A DNA stretch of 64,000 nt from CAVTQY01 sp963736975 (GCA_963736975.1 CAVTQY010000001.1:3348001-3412000), one strand, 5' to 3'. Counted from the first letter of the stretch, positions 18,330 to 26,930 are shown. The notes: generated from the letters alone by a model not told the origin. Numbers and translations: made by a program.

Positions 18330-19755
18330 ATGTCATCCAGCCAGGGCAGTTCGGGCTCATTCCGGAAGCCCGGCGACTTCCGGGGCGGCCTCGTTCCGCA
18401 GGCTTCCCCAATCGACAACAAGGGCCAACTGGCCGGCACGATCAACAACTATCTCGGCGCGGGACCTCCCGGTTTTCGCAGCAACATCCCCTCCCGCCGC
18501 AATCTCCCCTTCGTCGGCCGTGACGACCTGCTGGCCAAGATCCGTACCGCCCTCGACGACCCGTCCAGCGGCCGGGTCGTCCTCCATGGGCCTCCCGGCG
18601 TCGGCAAAAGCGAGCTGGGGCGCGAGTTCGCCCGACGCCACTGCGACACCTATACAGGCGGAACCTTCATAGTTGAGGCTGGCAAGCGGGCCATCGTCGT
18701 GGACCTCGCCCGGCTCGGACAAACCCTGCTCGGCCTGGACTACCCAGCCGGCTTGGCCCTGGGAGGATCAGTGCCTGCGGACTCTTTCCGCGCTCGGCAC
18801 CGCGCCGAGGCTGCTGATCTACGACAACGTGCAGACGGAAGACGCCGTCGAACCTTGGCTGCCGCCCTCGGGCGTTCCATGCGACGTTGTCATGACCACG
18901 AATCTGGACCGCTGAGACACCGAGTGGACCGCGGTCGAAGTCCCGCCGCTGTCGACCGCCGACTCGACCGACCTGGTCGAACGCATCGCCGGCAAGGAAG
19001 TCTCGGCCCGGTTTGGGACCAAACTGGCGGAGCTCGCCGGCGGACTTCCGGTGCAGATCGTCCCCGCGGCCGCAGCCCTGGCTTATGAAAAGAAACGGGG
19101 ACGTCTTGGATCCGCCGCCCTGACCATCGCGCAGGAAACTCAGGAAAGCTTCCTGGGCGTCTATCGCCAACTCGAAACCCTGTCCCAACTGCTGCTTCAC
19201 GCCGGTGCACGGCTGAACCCGCAGCGCATTCGCCGTGATGAGCTGGAAAACCATCTGGTGCAGGCAGTCGGATGGAACGGCAGCGAGTTCCGCCATCGGC
19301 TCGACGCGTGTCTGGACCTGCATGTGTTGCAGGACGGCGACGAGCTTCGCATGCATCAGCTCTTTGCCGCGTTCCTGCTGGACATGTCGATGCCGGCAGA
19401 CATGACGACGGCGCTGAGACAGATCGCCCAGATAGAGGCTCAGCGGATGACGCAACTTGCAACGGAACTGGCGGCAAATCCGACGCGGGCTGACCTGGCG
19501 GCAGTGCTGTTGGCATTTCCGCTCGATCCTGCGCGCTGGAAGCAGCGTGATGTCGAGATTTCCATTGCAGACGGTGAGACGATCGGTCGTGCGCTGTATG
19601 AGATCGGCGCATTCTCAACCGCACGTCCCTGGTATGAGCGCGCGGTTGCGCAGAAGGAACAGGGCGACGTGCACGGCCGCGTCGATCACGCAAGTCTTGC
19701 GGTCAGCCTCCGAGCAGTCGCCTATTGTTTGTCCCAGCTAGAGCGCTTTAGGCTG
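18330..19755 (+). pseudogene. STAND (NLR-like) NTPase with TPR-type C-terminus, broken
   Basis: From the ATG at 18330: an N-terminal motif shared with the upstream protein (PGDFRGGLVPQASPIDNKGQ, then LAGTINNYLG), NLPFVGRDDLLAKIRTALDD, Walker A GPPGVGKS near residues 87-94 and SELGREFARRH. One base is gained or lost near 18760, where the frame moves to EDQCLRTLSALGTAPRLLIYDN (Walker B). A TGA at 18913-18915 replaces the expected Trp in TTNLDRW. The same frame then continues through winged-helix-like regions to a TPR-like repeat (YEIGAFSTARPWYERAVAQK) until an IS630 element cuts it off near 19750. STAND ATPases with TPRs are common sensors in antiphage and programmed-death systems. Confidence 0.8.
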
Positions 19756-20772
19756 ACTGGAAATATCCGGCATGCCGGAGGAACGCGGTACACTCGGTGG
19801 GTGTGAAGGCGTCGAGGAGTTTGCCCAGCGCGTTCCACAGTGCTTCGACGGTACGCATGGCTTTGCCGCGCAGGAGCGATTTCAGCTTGGCGAAAGCCTG
19901 CTCGATCGGATTGAACTCCGGGCTGTAGGCCGGAAGATACAGCAGAACTGCCTCGGCGGCCTCGATCGCCTCGCGCACCCCAGCCACCTTATGGGAGCCG
20001 AGATTATCCATGATGACGATATCGCCGGCTGTCAGTGTCGGCACCAGGACCTGCTCGACATAGGCGAGGAACATCTCGCCGTTGACGGCGCCATCAAACA
20101 CACCGGGCGAACCAGCCCGCCCTGGCGAAGGCCGGCGATGAACGTTGTCGTCTGCCAGTGCCCATGCGGCACTGCGCTCACCAGGCGCTTGCCGCATTCA
20201 GCCCGCCCCATGAGCCGGGTCATGTTAGTCTTGGTCCAGGTCTCGTCGATGAAGATCAGCTTGCCGGGGTCAAGCTCAGGCTGCTTCTCGCGCCACTGCG
20301 CCCGTGCCGCAGCGATGTCAGGGCGGTCTTGTTCGGCCGCGGAGCGACTTTTTTTAGCGTCAGACCGCGTTCGGCCAGCGTTTTGCACAGCAACCCCTCG
20401 CTCGCCGAGACTTCGTGGGTCTCGAGCAGCCAGGCACGCAGTTCGGCCAGCGTGGCATCCGGCCGGGTGGTCACTTGCTGGCGGATTGCGGCAGGCAGAT
20501 CGGCCAGCTTGGGCCTGACGTGACCGCACTGCGGACGCGCCGTAGTCTCCCCGGTCTTGGCGCGCCGGCTCAACATAGGAGGCGCTGACGCGCAGCCCCT
20601 GGGCGATCTGACCCACCTTTCTGCCATCGCCGGCGGCCGCAAACACCCGCTCCCGCAGGTCAGGTGAATAAGCCTTGCCCCGCTGAAACAGCATCTCGCC
20701 TCCGGTCCGTCCAACCGGAAGCCTACAAATCATAATTATTTGCGAATCCGGCGAGCACTCAGTCAGCGCGCT
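19741..20772. mobile_element. IS630-type insertion sequence A
   Basis: The element interrupts the STAND gene. Its ends share the inward-facing core CTGACTG (left at 19752-19758, right complement at 20759-20765) and lie next to TA dinucleotides, the usual IS630 target. It contains one transposase gene on the minus strand with several frameshifts, so it is probably no longer autonomous. The exact left end is uncertain by about ten bases. Confidence 0.75.
19748..20694 (-). pseudogene. IS630-family transposase (element A), frameshifted
   Basis: Starts at 20694 with KAYSPDLRERVFAAAGDGRK (helix-turn-helix region). The frame then changes to KLADLPAAIRQQVTTRPDAT, changes again to give KLIFIDETWTKTNMTRL (first catalytic Asp), and again to GVFDGAVNGEMFLAYVEQVL, TAGDIVIMDNLGSHK (second Asp) and LPAYSPEFNPIEQAFAKLKS (catalytic Glu). 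It ends GYFQSA at 19748. All DDE residues survive but in at least three frames, so no full protein is made. Confidence 0.85.
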
Positions 20773-21269
20773 AGAGGGCGCGCTGCTGGGGCTGGATGCT
20801 GCCGGATCACAAAACCAGGCAGACCGTGTGAAAAGCGCTCTGCCAAGGGGAACCTGGCACCAATCCGGCCGGCCAATCGCGCGTTGAGCGGCACAGCGCA
20901 GACGCCCAGGCTGCGAATGAGGCGTCGCGCGTGGAGCAGATCGCAGCCGCCCGTAAAAATCAGCGACAAAGCCAGCAGCGTCCCGAGCTTTTTTAAATCG
21001 TCGAAGTGCTGAAATTCCGCAAGCTTTGCCGAGAAGGAGTTGCACCCGGCGAACGCGCTATAAACGGTGCTGATGAGCAGCAACTCTACGCAGCACCGAA
21101 CGTGAACCCATTCCATAACGGCTCTCCACGTGCCGCCAACTCGCTGAACGATGTGTAGGTAAGCACACGGCCTGGGGGAAAAGCATCGCGCGGCAGCGCT
21201 CACATCGCCGAAAAAATCGAATCCGAAGTTAGCGCGAGAGTCGCCGACCCGCCCTGAACGTCGTTCCAC
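20763..21269 (-). CDS. Hypothetical ORF between IS elements
   Basis: 168 codons if read from the first ATG at 21269; an internal ATG would give about 119 residues starting MEWVHVRCCVELLLISTVYS. Two hydrophobic stretches (VELLLISTVYSAFAGC and GTLLALSLIFTGGC) are visible, with five or more cysteines. I do not recognise it. It ends inside the right edge of IS630 element A, so its natural C-terminus is lost, and it may simply be a chance frame. Confidence 0.25.
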   Translation of the reverse strand: MERRSGRVGDSRANFGFDFFGDVSAAARCFSPRPCAYLHIVQRVGGTWRAVMEWVHVRCCVELLLISTVYSAFAGCNSFSAKLAEFQHFDDLKKLGTLLALSLIFTGGCDLLHARRLIRSLGVCAVPLNARLAGRIGARFPLAERFSHGLPGFVIRQHPAPAARPLAR

Positions 21270-21333
21270 GATGCTCCTTTCGTCCCAAACTCCGGCCTCA
21301 GCGAGTGAATAAAAGTCCTTTTATGTCAGAACT
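20773..21333. other. Spacer between two IS elements, no recognised gene
   Basis: About 560 bases. It does not continue the TPR repeats of the disrupted STAND gene in any frame, so the 3' end of that gene was lost. One open frame (21269 to 20763, minus strand) is listed separately. Base composition is visibly lower in GC than flanking core genes, fitting acquired DNA. Confidence 0.5.
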
Positions 21334-22519
21334 TACACCAACCGCCCGCACCAATGACTCGAACGTGCATCGGCGCGGCTCGGCGCGGTGTGATTCGCCG
21401 TCCCCTGGCGGATGGAGGGACGGCGAATGACCGTGGCGATCACACGTTTGGACCTGTCGGCGGCTGATCTTCGCCGGGAGGCAGCCTGCACCGAGGATGC
21501 GAAAGCGGCGCGGCGGATGCTGGCGATTGCGCTGCTGTTGGACGGCTGGTCGCGGGAGGCCGCGGCGCAGGCTTGTGCGATGGACCGCCAGACGTTGCGT
21601 GACTGGGTGCACCGCTACAACGAGCGCGGGCTGGAGGGTCTGTATGATCGGCTGCGCCGGAATGGGCCGCCGTCTCGGCTGTCGGCCGAGCAGCAGGCCG
21701 CGGTGGCCGGCTGGGTGGAGCAGGGGCCGGACCTGGAGCGGGACGGGGTGGTGCGCTGGCGCTGTGTCGATCTGCAACTGCGGATCAGGCAAGAGTTTGC
21801 CGTTGATTTGCACGAACGCACGGTCGGCAAGCTGGTGCGCAAGCTGTTGTTCCGACGCCTCTCGGTGCGTCCGCAGCATCCGCGGAGCAGGCCGGAGGAG
21901 CAAGTGGATGTCAGCATCGGTTCGGGGCTCTTGTAACCGCCGCACTGCCGCCCGAGGCAGCCGGCAAGCCAGTGGAGGTCTGGTTCACGGACGAAGCCCG
22001 GGTGGGGCAGCAGGGGACGATAACCCGGATGTGGGCGAAACGCGGCTCCCGTCCGCGTGCTCCGCGGGATCGACGCGACCAGTGGGCTTATCTGTTCGGC
22101 GCGATCTGTCCGCAGCGCAGCACCGGCGCGGCGATCGTCATCCCGGAGGTGAACATCGCGGCGATGAACGAACATCTGGCTGCGATCAGCCGACGCGTGT
22201 CGGCGGGCGCGATCGCGGTTCTGGTGCTGGATGGCGCCGGTTGGCACAGCTCGCCGCGGCTCAGGCTGCCGGACAACATCGTGCTTTTACCATTGCCGCC
22301 CTACGCGCCCGAACTCAACCCGGTGGAGAATGTCTGGGAATTCCTGCGCGGCAACCTGCTCAGCCACCGCGTCTGGGATACCTACGAAGCCATTATCCTC
22401 GAGGCATGTTGTCACGCTTGGAACCAGCTCATCGCCGCGCCGGAGCGCATCGCTTCCATTACGCAACGCGCCTGGGCCAAATGGTCCGGACCGGTCATCG
22501 GATAGGGCGGTTGGTATTA
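21334..22519. mobile_element. IS630-type insertion sequence B
   Basis: A complete element of ~1.19 kb flanked by TA at 21334-21335 and 22518-22519. The terminal inverted repeats are CACCAACCGCCC (left, from 21336) and GGGCGGTTGGTAT (right, to 22517). It carries one plus-strand transposase with a single frameshift. It abuts the resolvase remnant on the right and may have removed that gene's 5' end. Confidence 0.85.
21427..22505 (+). pseudogene. IS630-family transposase (element B), one frameshift
   Basis: The ATG at 21427 follows GGAGGGACGGCGA. The N-terminal half has the helix-turn-helix (AAAQACAMDRQTLRDWVHRY) and the linker RRNGPPSRLSAEQQAAVAGW. The frame is lost near 21908 (stop at 21936); the C-terminal half continues two frames over with VEVWFTDEARVGQQGT (first Asp), AVLVLDGAGWHSS (second Asp) and LPPYAPELNPVENVWEFLR (Glu). 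Some IS630 relatives use programmed frameshifting, but no slippery run is evident here, so a mutation or sequencing error is more likely. Confidence 0.85.
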
Positions 22520-22584
22520 CAGCAAACCATGCGCGATGCGCCTTTGCAATGTGGTTGCTGAATTCCTTGGGAGTGCCGTTGCTG

Positions 22585-22650
22585 AAGCCCCCCTTTACTC
22601 GCGGCTGATGATTGCCGTTCTGGGTGGGCTGGCGGACGTAGAACGCGATC
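22585..22650 (+). pseudogene. Serine resolvase remnant, left part
   Basis: Reads YSRLMIAVLGGLADVERD, the end of the catalytic domain of a Tn3-type resolvase (consensus GRLxxxVLGxLAEFERDLI). It is interrupted after ERD-L by IS630 element C at a TA. Joining base 22652 to base 23423 restores an uninterrupted reading frame (ERDLIRSRTAEGRERAKAAG). The upstream part of the gene is missing, probably lost with the insertion of element B. Confidence 0.75.
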
Positions 22651-23422
22651 TAAAGCGTGATTGCTTTAGGTTGACGCATATCCCGCCGCGTTGAAGAAGC
22701 TGCGGCACTCCGATGGCGTGAGCTGTTTGAGAAGCTTGCCGATAGCGGTCTCGACCTGCTCGAAACTTCGGGCATTCTCCTTGCGCAACAGGGTCTTCAC
22801 CTTGGACGTTGGCGACCAGCCGCTGGCCCCTGGCGCAGCGGCCGTGCGTGCGGGTCATGTTGGTTTTCGCCCAAGTCTCATCGATGAAAATCAGCCGTGC
22901 AGCGGAAACCAGGCCTTGCCGCGCTTTCCATTGCCGCCGTCGGCGAGCGACATAGGCGCGGTCTTGCTCGCTGGCGCGCAGGCTTTTTTTTGAAGCTTGA
23001 GAGCCGTGTGATCAAGGAAATGCCAGACGCCATAGTAGCTGACGTCCACACCGCGCCCGGTGAGCTCGGCCAGCAGCTCGCGGCCGGTGATGTCAGGTTT
23101 CTCCGCCAGCCGGGCGCGGATCCACGTATCTTCGTCGGCCAGCGCAAACGGCTTCTTGCCGCCCATCGGCAAGGCTGCCGGACTGCCCGTCTCCGCCTTC
23201 CGCTTGGTCCAGCAACTCGCCGAGGAACGACTGACCTGATAGAGCGCCGCCGCGTCCGCCCGGCTCAGGCCGCCGGCAATCGCGGCAAAAACGCGCTCAC
23301 GCAGGTCGAGAGAGTAGGGAGCTCCCATGCAAGCTGGCCTCCGCTCCAGCCGGCACCTTCAATCAGATGCGCCGGCGCCGGAATCCCCCACCAGCGATCC
23401 AACCTCAAACGATCATGCTTTA
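22651..23422. mobile_element. IS630-type element C, internally deleted (772 bp)
   Basis: Terminal inverted repeats: left TAAAGCGTGATTGCTTTAGG, right complement TAAAGCATGATCGTTTGAGG. TA is duplicated at both ends and the target is a resolvase gene that can be reconstructed exactly. The transposase lacks its middle, so the element is non-autonomous but could still be moved in trans by an intact relative. Confidence 0.88.
22666..23328 (-). pseudogene. IS630-family transposase (element C), internal deletion
   Basis: The N-terminal half is intact: PYSLDLRERVFAAIAGGLSR, helix-turn-helix LSRADAAALYQVSRSSASCW and IRARLAEKPDITGRELLAEL. A frameshift follows near 22985, then LIFIDETWAKTNMTRTHGR. The sequence then jumps to SKVKTLLRKENARSFEQVET and the C-terminus FFNAAGYAST. 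The block with the second Asp and the Glu of the DDE triad is missing, a deletion of roughly 100 codons compared with element A. Confidence 0.82.
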
Positions 23423-23478
23423 ATCCGCAGTCGCACGGCGGAAGGCCGCGAGCGGGCGAAGGCAGCGGGCAGCACATG
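23423..23478 (+). pseudogene. Serine resolvase remnant, right part
   Basis: Continues the fragment at 22585-22650 in the same frame once element C is removed: IRSRTAEGRERAKAAG followed by STC and a stop that overlaps the cinA-like stop region. The helix-turn-helix C-terminus of the resolvase is missing. Confirms that element C inserted into an already mobile-element-derived gene. Confidence 0.72.
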
Positions 23479-23958
23479 CTAATTCAGCGCCGCTTCCAGC
23501 AACTCCAGCGCGCGCTGCGCGAAACCCCGCATGTTCGCGATACGGTCGGCGCTGCCGGTTTCCAACGTAACCGCCCGCGAGACCGGGCCGTCAATCGCCA
23601 TACAGCTATGGCCGGCGGCGTCGCCGTAGCGGTTGCCTGTCGGGCCGGTGGCGCCGGTCTCGCCCAGACCCCAGCTCGCCTGGCAGCGCTCACGCACAGT
23701 GCGCGCAAGCAGCGCAGCGTATGGCTCGGTCGAAGCACGCATGCCGCCGGGGAGCGGATCGGGAATCCCCAGCAGCCCCGTGCGTGCATACCGGGTATAG
23801 ATGACGCTGCCGGCAATGAAATAGGCGCTGGCGCCGGGCACGGCGAGCAGGGCCGCGGAGATCAATCCACCGGTGGAGGATTCGGCGATGGCGATCGTCT
23901 CGCCGCGCTCTTTCAGCCGCGCCGCGATCCGTTCGGCGAGCGGCAGCAGATCCTGCAT
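23479..23958 (-). CDS. CinA-family nicotinamide-nucleotide amidohydrolase (PncC-like)
   Basis: 159 residues, the size of stand-alone PncC/YgaD. Typical blocks: ETIAIAESSTGGLISAALLA (active-site Ser/Thr region), PGASAYFIAGSVIYT, ALLARTVRERCQASWGLGETGATGP and ALELLEAAL at the end. PncC deamidates NMN to nicotinate mononucleotide in pyridine nucleotide recycling. It starts 2 bases after the upstream MocA-type gene and is the last gene of a three-gene operon. The resolvase remnant abuts its 3' end. Confidence 0.93.
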   Translation of the reverse strand: MQDLLPLAERIAARLKERGETIAIAESSTGGLISAALLAVPGASAYFIAGSVIYTRYARTGLLGIPDPLPGGMRASTEPYAALLARTVRERCQASWGLGETGATGPTGNRYGDAAGHSCMAIDGPVSRAVTLETGSADRIANMRGFAQRALELLEAALN

Positions 23959-23960
23959 CG

Positions 23961-24950
23961 CTATTCTCCTTTCGCCAGGATGGTTTCGATAACACGTTGC
24001 GTTTCCAACGATTCCTCGCCGGGAATCGCCGGATCTCGGCCGGTCTCGATCGCGTCGAGGAAATCGGTCAGCACGGCCTGGTGCGCCGCGTGGGAGAATC
24101 CCATCAGGTTGGCGCCGCTGCCGGAGCCGCCTTCATCCGCCAGCGTCTCCTCGCGTCCGTCGATGAATGACAGGCGCAGGCTGCCGCCCTCCAGCCGGGC
24201 GGTGCCGCGCGCACCAATCACCTCGATCCATTCCGGCCGGCCGGGATGGAAGGCTGTCGTCGCCATGATAGTGCCGGGAGCGCCGTTGCCGAGCCGGACC
24301 AAAGCCGAGGCGTAGTCCTCGGTTTCCATCCGGTGCAGCGCCGTGCACCGCACCTGCGCCGCATCTATCGCCGCAATGCCGAGCAACCAGCGAAAAAGAT
24401 CGAGCGTATGGATCGCCTGCGTGATCAGCACGCCCCCGCCATCCTGCGCGCGCGTGCCACGACCCGGCTGGTCGTAGTAGGATTGCGGGCGCCACCACGG
24501 CACCGACATGGCGGCGGCCTGCACCTCGCCCAATTCGCCGGTACGCAGCACCTGATGCAGGCGCCGGCTGCCCGGGCGGAACCGCATCTGCAGCACCACC
24601 CCGAGCCGGCGGTTCGCGCGCCGTCCGGCAGCGACCAGATGTTCGGCATCGGCAAACGAGGCCGCCAGCGGTTTTTCGCACAGCACGTGCTTGCCGGCGG
24701 CAAAGGCAGCTTCGGCGACCGCCAGATGCGCATTGGCGGGGGTGAGCACCAGCACGGCATCCACGGCCGGGTCATGCACCGCGCGCGCAATATCGGTCGT
24801 CACCGGCCAGCCATGGCGGTCTGCTGTTGCAAGCCGCGCCTCACTGCGCGCGGCGGCCCATACCACGCGGACACGTGCAGAGAGTTCCGCAAGCGCCTTG
24901 GCGTGCGGCTCGAGCGCGTTGCCCAGGCCGATAATCGCCAGCCCGATCAC
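23961..24950 (-). CDS. Gfo/Idh/MocA-family oxidoreductase 2
   Basis: 329 residues from a GTG at 24950 that overlaps the upstream stop (GTGA); an upstream in-frame extension to 25106 belongs to the preceding gene's territory. The N-terminal Rossmann fold reads GLAIIGLGNALEPHAKALAE. The family motif is HVLCEKPLAASFADAEHLV (EKP), and the C-terminal dimerisation domain contains GGGVLITQAIHTLDLFRWLLG with the catalytic-site His. These enzymes oxidise or reduce sugars, inositols or related polyols with NAD(P). It is paired with a paralogue, suggesting sequential steps on one substrate. Confidence 0.92.
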   Translation of the reverse strand: MIGLAIIGLGNALEPHAKALAELSARVRVVWAAARSEARLATADRHGWPVTTDIARAVHDPAVDAVLVLTPANAHLAVAEAAFAAGKHVLCEKPLAASFADAEHLVAAGRRANRRLGVVLQMRFRPGSRRLHQVLRTGELGEVQAAAMSVPWWRPQSYYDQPGRGTRAQDGGGVLITQAIHTLDLFRWLLGIAAIDAAQVRCTALHRMETEDYASALVRLGNGAPGTIMATTAFHPGRPEWIEVIGARGTARLEGGSLRLSFIDGREETLADEGGSGSGANLMGFSHAAHQAVLTDFLDAIETGRDPAIPGEESLETQRVIETILAKGE

Positions 24951-25960
24951 GATTGTTGCCGCGGGCGGAAGCGCGTTGCCCGGGCCTGTGCCTCCAAAGC
25001 CAGGCGGCAGACGGTGAACGCATGGCCCTGCGGCATCGCGGTTTCGGTCCGGTGCGCGACATCGGCAGCGAAATCGCGAAAATAAGTCACCGGCAGGCTC
25101 GCGCAATCGATGTGCTGCGTGCGTGCGCCGTTGACCAGGAACAGATGGTCTGTCCCCTCCCGGCCGGCGATATCAACGTATTTGCGCAACTCGATCGTGC
25201 CCTCGGTCCCAAGCACGAACAGGCGTCCGTCGCCCCAGGTCGGCAGCCCGTCGGCGGTGAACCAATCGACACGCAGGTAACCACGCGCGGTTTCGCTCTG
25301 CAGCATGACTTCACCGAAGTCCTCGAAGCCCGGATCGGTGCCGTATTCGCCGACCGCGCTCATGACGATGCTGGCGTCGCTCGCGTCGGTAAAAGCGAGG
25401 AACTGGTCGATCTGGTGACTGGCGATGTCGTTGAGAATGCCGCCATACGCCGCGCGGTCGAAGAACCAGGCCGGCCGCAGCGCGCGGTTCAGCCGATGCG
25501 GGCCGAGCCCGACCGTCTGCACCACGCGGCCGATACCGCCGCCGCGCACGATCTCCAGCGCCTTCAATGTAGATGGCGTAAGGAAGCGTTCGGAGAAGCA
25601 GACCGACCAGATGCGTCCGGTCTCCTGCACGGTGCGTTCGATCTCGGCGAGCTGGCCCGTAGTGGTGAGACCGGGTTTATCCACCAGGACATCTTTGCCG
25701 CGGCGCATAGCGGCGATGGCCACGGCCGCGCGGTCGCACGGCACCGCGGCAGTGACGATGAACGCGATGGAGGCGTCGTCGAGCAAACGGTCGCGCTCGA
25801 CCGCCGGGATCTGCGGGAAGCGCTTCTGGAACCCGGCGAGCACGCGCGGATCGGTCGTCTGCGGGCAGTAACCGGCGCAATCCTGGCCGGCGTCCAGCAG
25901 ACCCTGCACGAGGTCGTAGATATGCCGGTGATCGAGCCCGATCGCGGCGAAACGCGCCAT
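24947..25960 (-). CDS. Gfo/Idh/MocA-family oxidoreductase 1
   Basis: 337 residues. N-terminus ARFAAIGLDHRHIYDLVQGL is an atypical Rossmann start with IGLDH in place of GxGxxG. The core motif is DVLVDKPGLTTTGQLAEIE (DKP in place of the usual EKP), and the C-terminal domain has GGILNDIASHQIDQFLAFT. First gene of the operon with the second oxidoreductase and the PncC-like gene. The altered nucleotide-binding loop and DKP motif indicate a divergent subfamily; substrate unknown. Confidence 0.9.
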   Translation of the reverse strand: MARFAAIGLDHRHIYDLVQGLLDAGQDCAGYCPQTTDPRVLAGFQKRFPQIPAVERDRLLDDASIAFIVTAAVPCDRAAVAIAAMRRGKDVLVDKPGLTTTGQLAEIERTVQETGRIWSVCFSERFLTPSTLKALEIVRGGGIGRVVQTVGLGPHRLNRALRPAWFFDRAAYGGILNDIASHQIDQFLAFTDASDASIVMSAVGEYGTDPGFEDFGEVMLQSETARGYLRVDWFTADGLPTWGDGRLFVLGTEGTIELRKYVDIAGREGTDHLFLVNGARTQHIDCASLPVTYFRDFAADVAHRTETAMPQGHAFTVCRLALEAQARATRFRPRQQS

Positions 25961-26034
25961 GACCGCTTCCTCCCGTGATGCGGGGTGCTACGGTGCTTGG
26001 CTGGAAGCGGCACGGTCAAGCTGCGAGGGGGACG

Positions 26035-26637
26035 ATGCTCACATTCTATTTCGCGCCTGGCTCGAGCTCCATGGCGCCGCATATCGCGCTGCACGAGATT
26101 GGCGTGCCGTTCGAAAGCCGGCCGCTATCATTCGCGCGCAAGGAGAACCGCACGGCCGACTATCTGGCGCTGAACCCGGAAGGCAAAGTACCGACGCTGT
26201 TGATCGACGGAAAGCCGCTGACGGAGGTCGCGGCGATCCTGTTCTATCTGGCGCGGCGCTTTCCGGAAGCCGGCCTGCTGCCCGAGGGCGACATCGAAGC
26301 GGAGGCACAGGCGATTTCCTGGATGTCGTTCGTCGCTTCGACGATCCATCCGGCGCGGATCAACGAAGAACGCTCCCGGCACGTGTTCGGAATCGCCGAT
26401 CGAAAACTGGGCACGCGCGAATGGGTCTTGGATCGCTATTCGATTGCCGACATCCACCTGTTCCGGCTGTACTGGCGCTTCGTCAATTCGGTGCATCCCG
26501 CGCCTGGGCAGTTTCCCAATCTGTCGGCGCATTACGAGCGCATGATGGCGCGACCGGCGGTACAGCACACCTGCGCGATCGAAGCTGCGATCGGTTATGA
26601 AATTGCCGGCCATCAACCATCAGGCCCTCGGCCCTGA
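26035..26637 (+). CDS. Glutathione S-transferase family protein
   Basis: 200 residues from the ATG at 26035 after GAGGGGGACG. The thioredoxin-like N-terminal domain reads LTFYFAPGSSSMAPHIALHE with the Ser of beta-class-like SSS; LNPEGKVPTLLIDGKPLTEV supplies the cis-Pro and glutathione-binding segment. The helical C-terminal domain has YSIADIHLFRLYWRFVNS. It probably conjugates or isomerises with glutathione; substrate unknown. Divergent from the MocA operon. Confidence 0.92.
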   Translation: MLTFYFAPGSSSMAPHIALHEIGVPFESRPLSFARKENRTADYLALNPEGKVPTLLIDGKPLTEVAAILFYLARRFPEAGLLPEGDIEAEAQAISWMSFVASTIHPARINEERSRHVFGIADRKLGTREWVLDRYSIADIHLFRLYWRFVNSVHPAPGQFPNLSAHYERMMARPAVQHTCAIEAAIGYEIAGHQPSGPRP

Positions 26638-26717
26638 TACAAAACGTCACGATTCGAGCACCTGCGTGCAAGGCGGAGATGCCTATGTTAGCGCTCGCCA
26701 ACGGTGATGGAGAGCTC

Positions 26718-26930
26718 ATGTGTACTGAGTTCCAGGCCGGATGCAGCCTTGCCGAGATAGTCCGCGATCCCCTCGTCAGATTGCTCATGGCCAGCGATGG
26801 CGTTTCGGAACGCGACCTGATTTCCGTCATGCAACGCGCTCAGCGCGCCGTCACCGCGAGTATGAAGAACCCGCGGCGCGAGCGCGCCAAACGCCGGCAA
26901 AGCCGGGCCAAGCCGCAACTCTCGGCCTAG
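26718..26930 (+). CDS. Small conserved-type hypothetical protein
   Basis: 70 residues from the ATG at 26718, which has GGAG five bases upstream; an alternative in-frame ATG at 26679 would add 13 residues. Reads CTEFQAGCSLAEIVRDPLVR then LLMASDGVSERDLISVMQRA, a helical, acidic N-terminal half, and ends in an Arg/Lys-rich tail (KNPRRERAKRRQSRAKPQ). No function is recognised. Codon use looks like the neighbours, and the pattern DPLVRLLMxSDGVSExD looks like a real folded helix pair, so I favour a real gene. Confidence 0.5.
   Translation: MCTEFQAGCSLAEIVRDPLVRLLMASDGVSERDLISVMQRAQRAVTASMKNPRRERAKRRQSRAKPQLSA

Noticed and set aside
18913..18915. In-frame TGA in the STAND gene as possible recoding (Sec or Trp)
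   Set aside because: No SECIS-like structure was evident and other genes use TGA as stop; with a frameshift and IS in the same gene, decay is simpler.
21900..21940. Programmed frameshifting in IS630 element B
   Set aside because: No slippery heptamer or A/G run at the junction; a single indel explains it.
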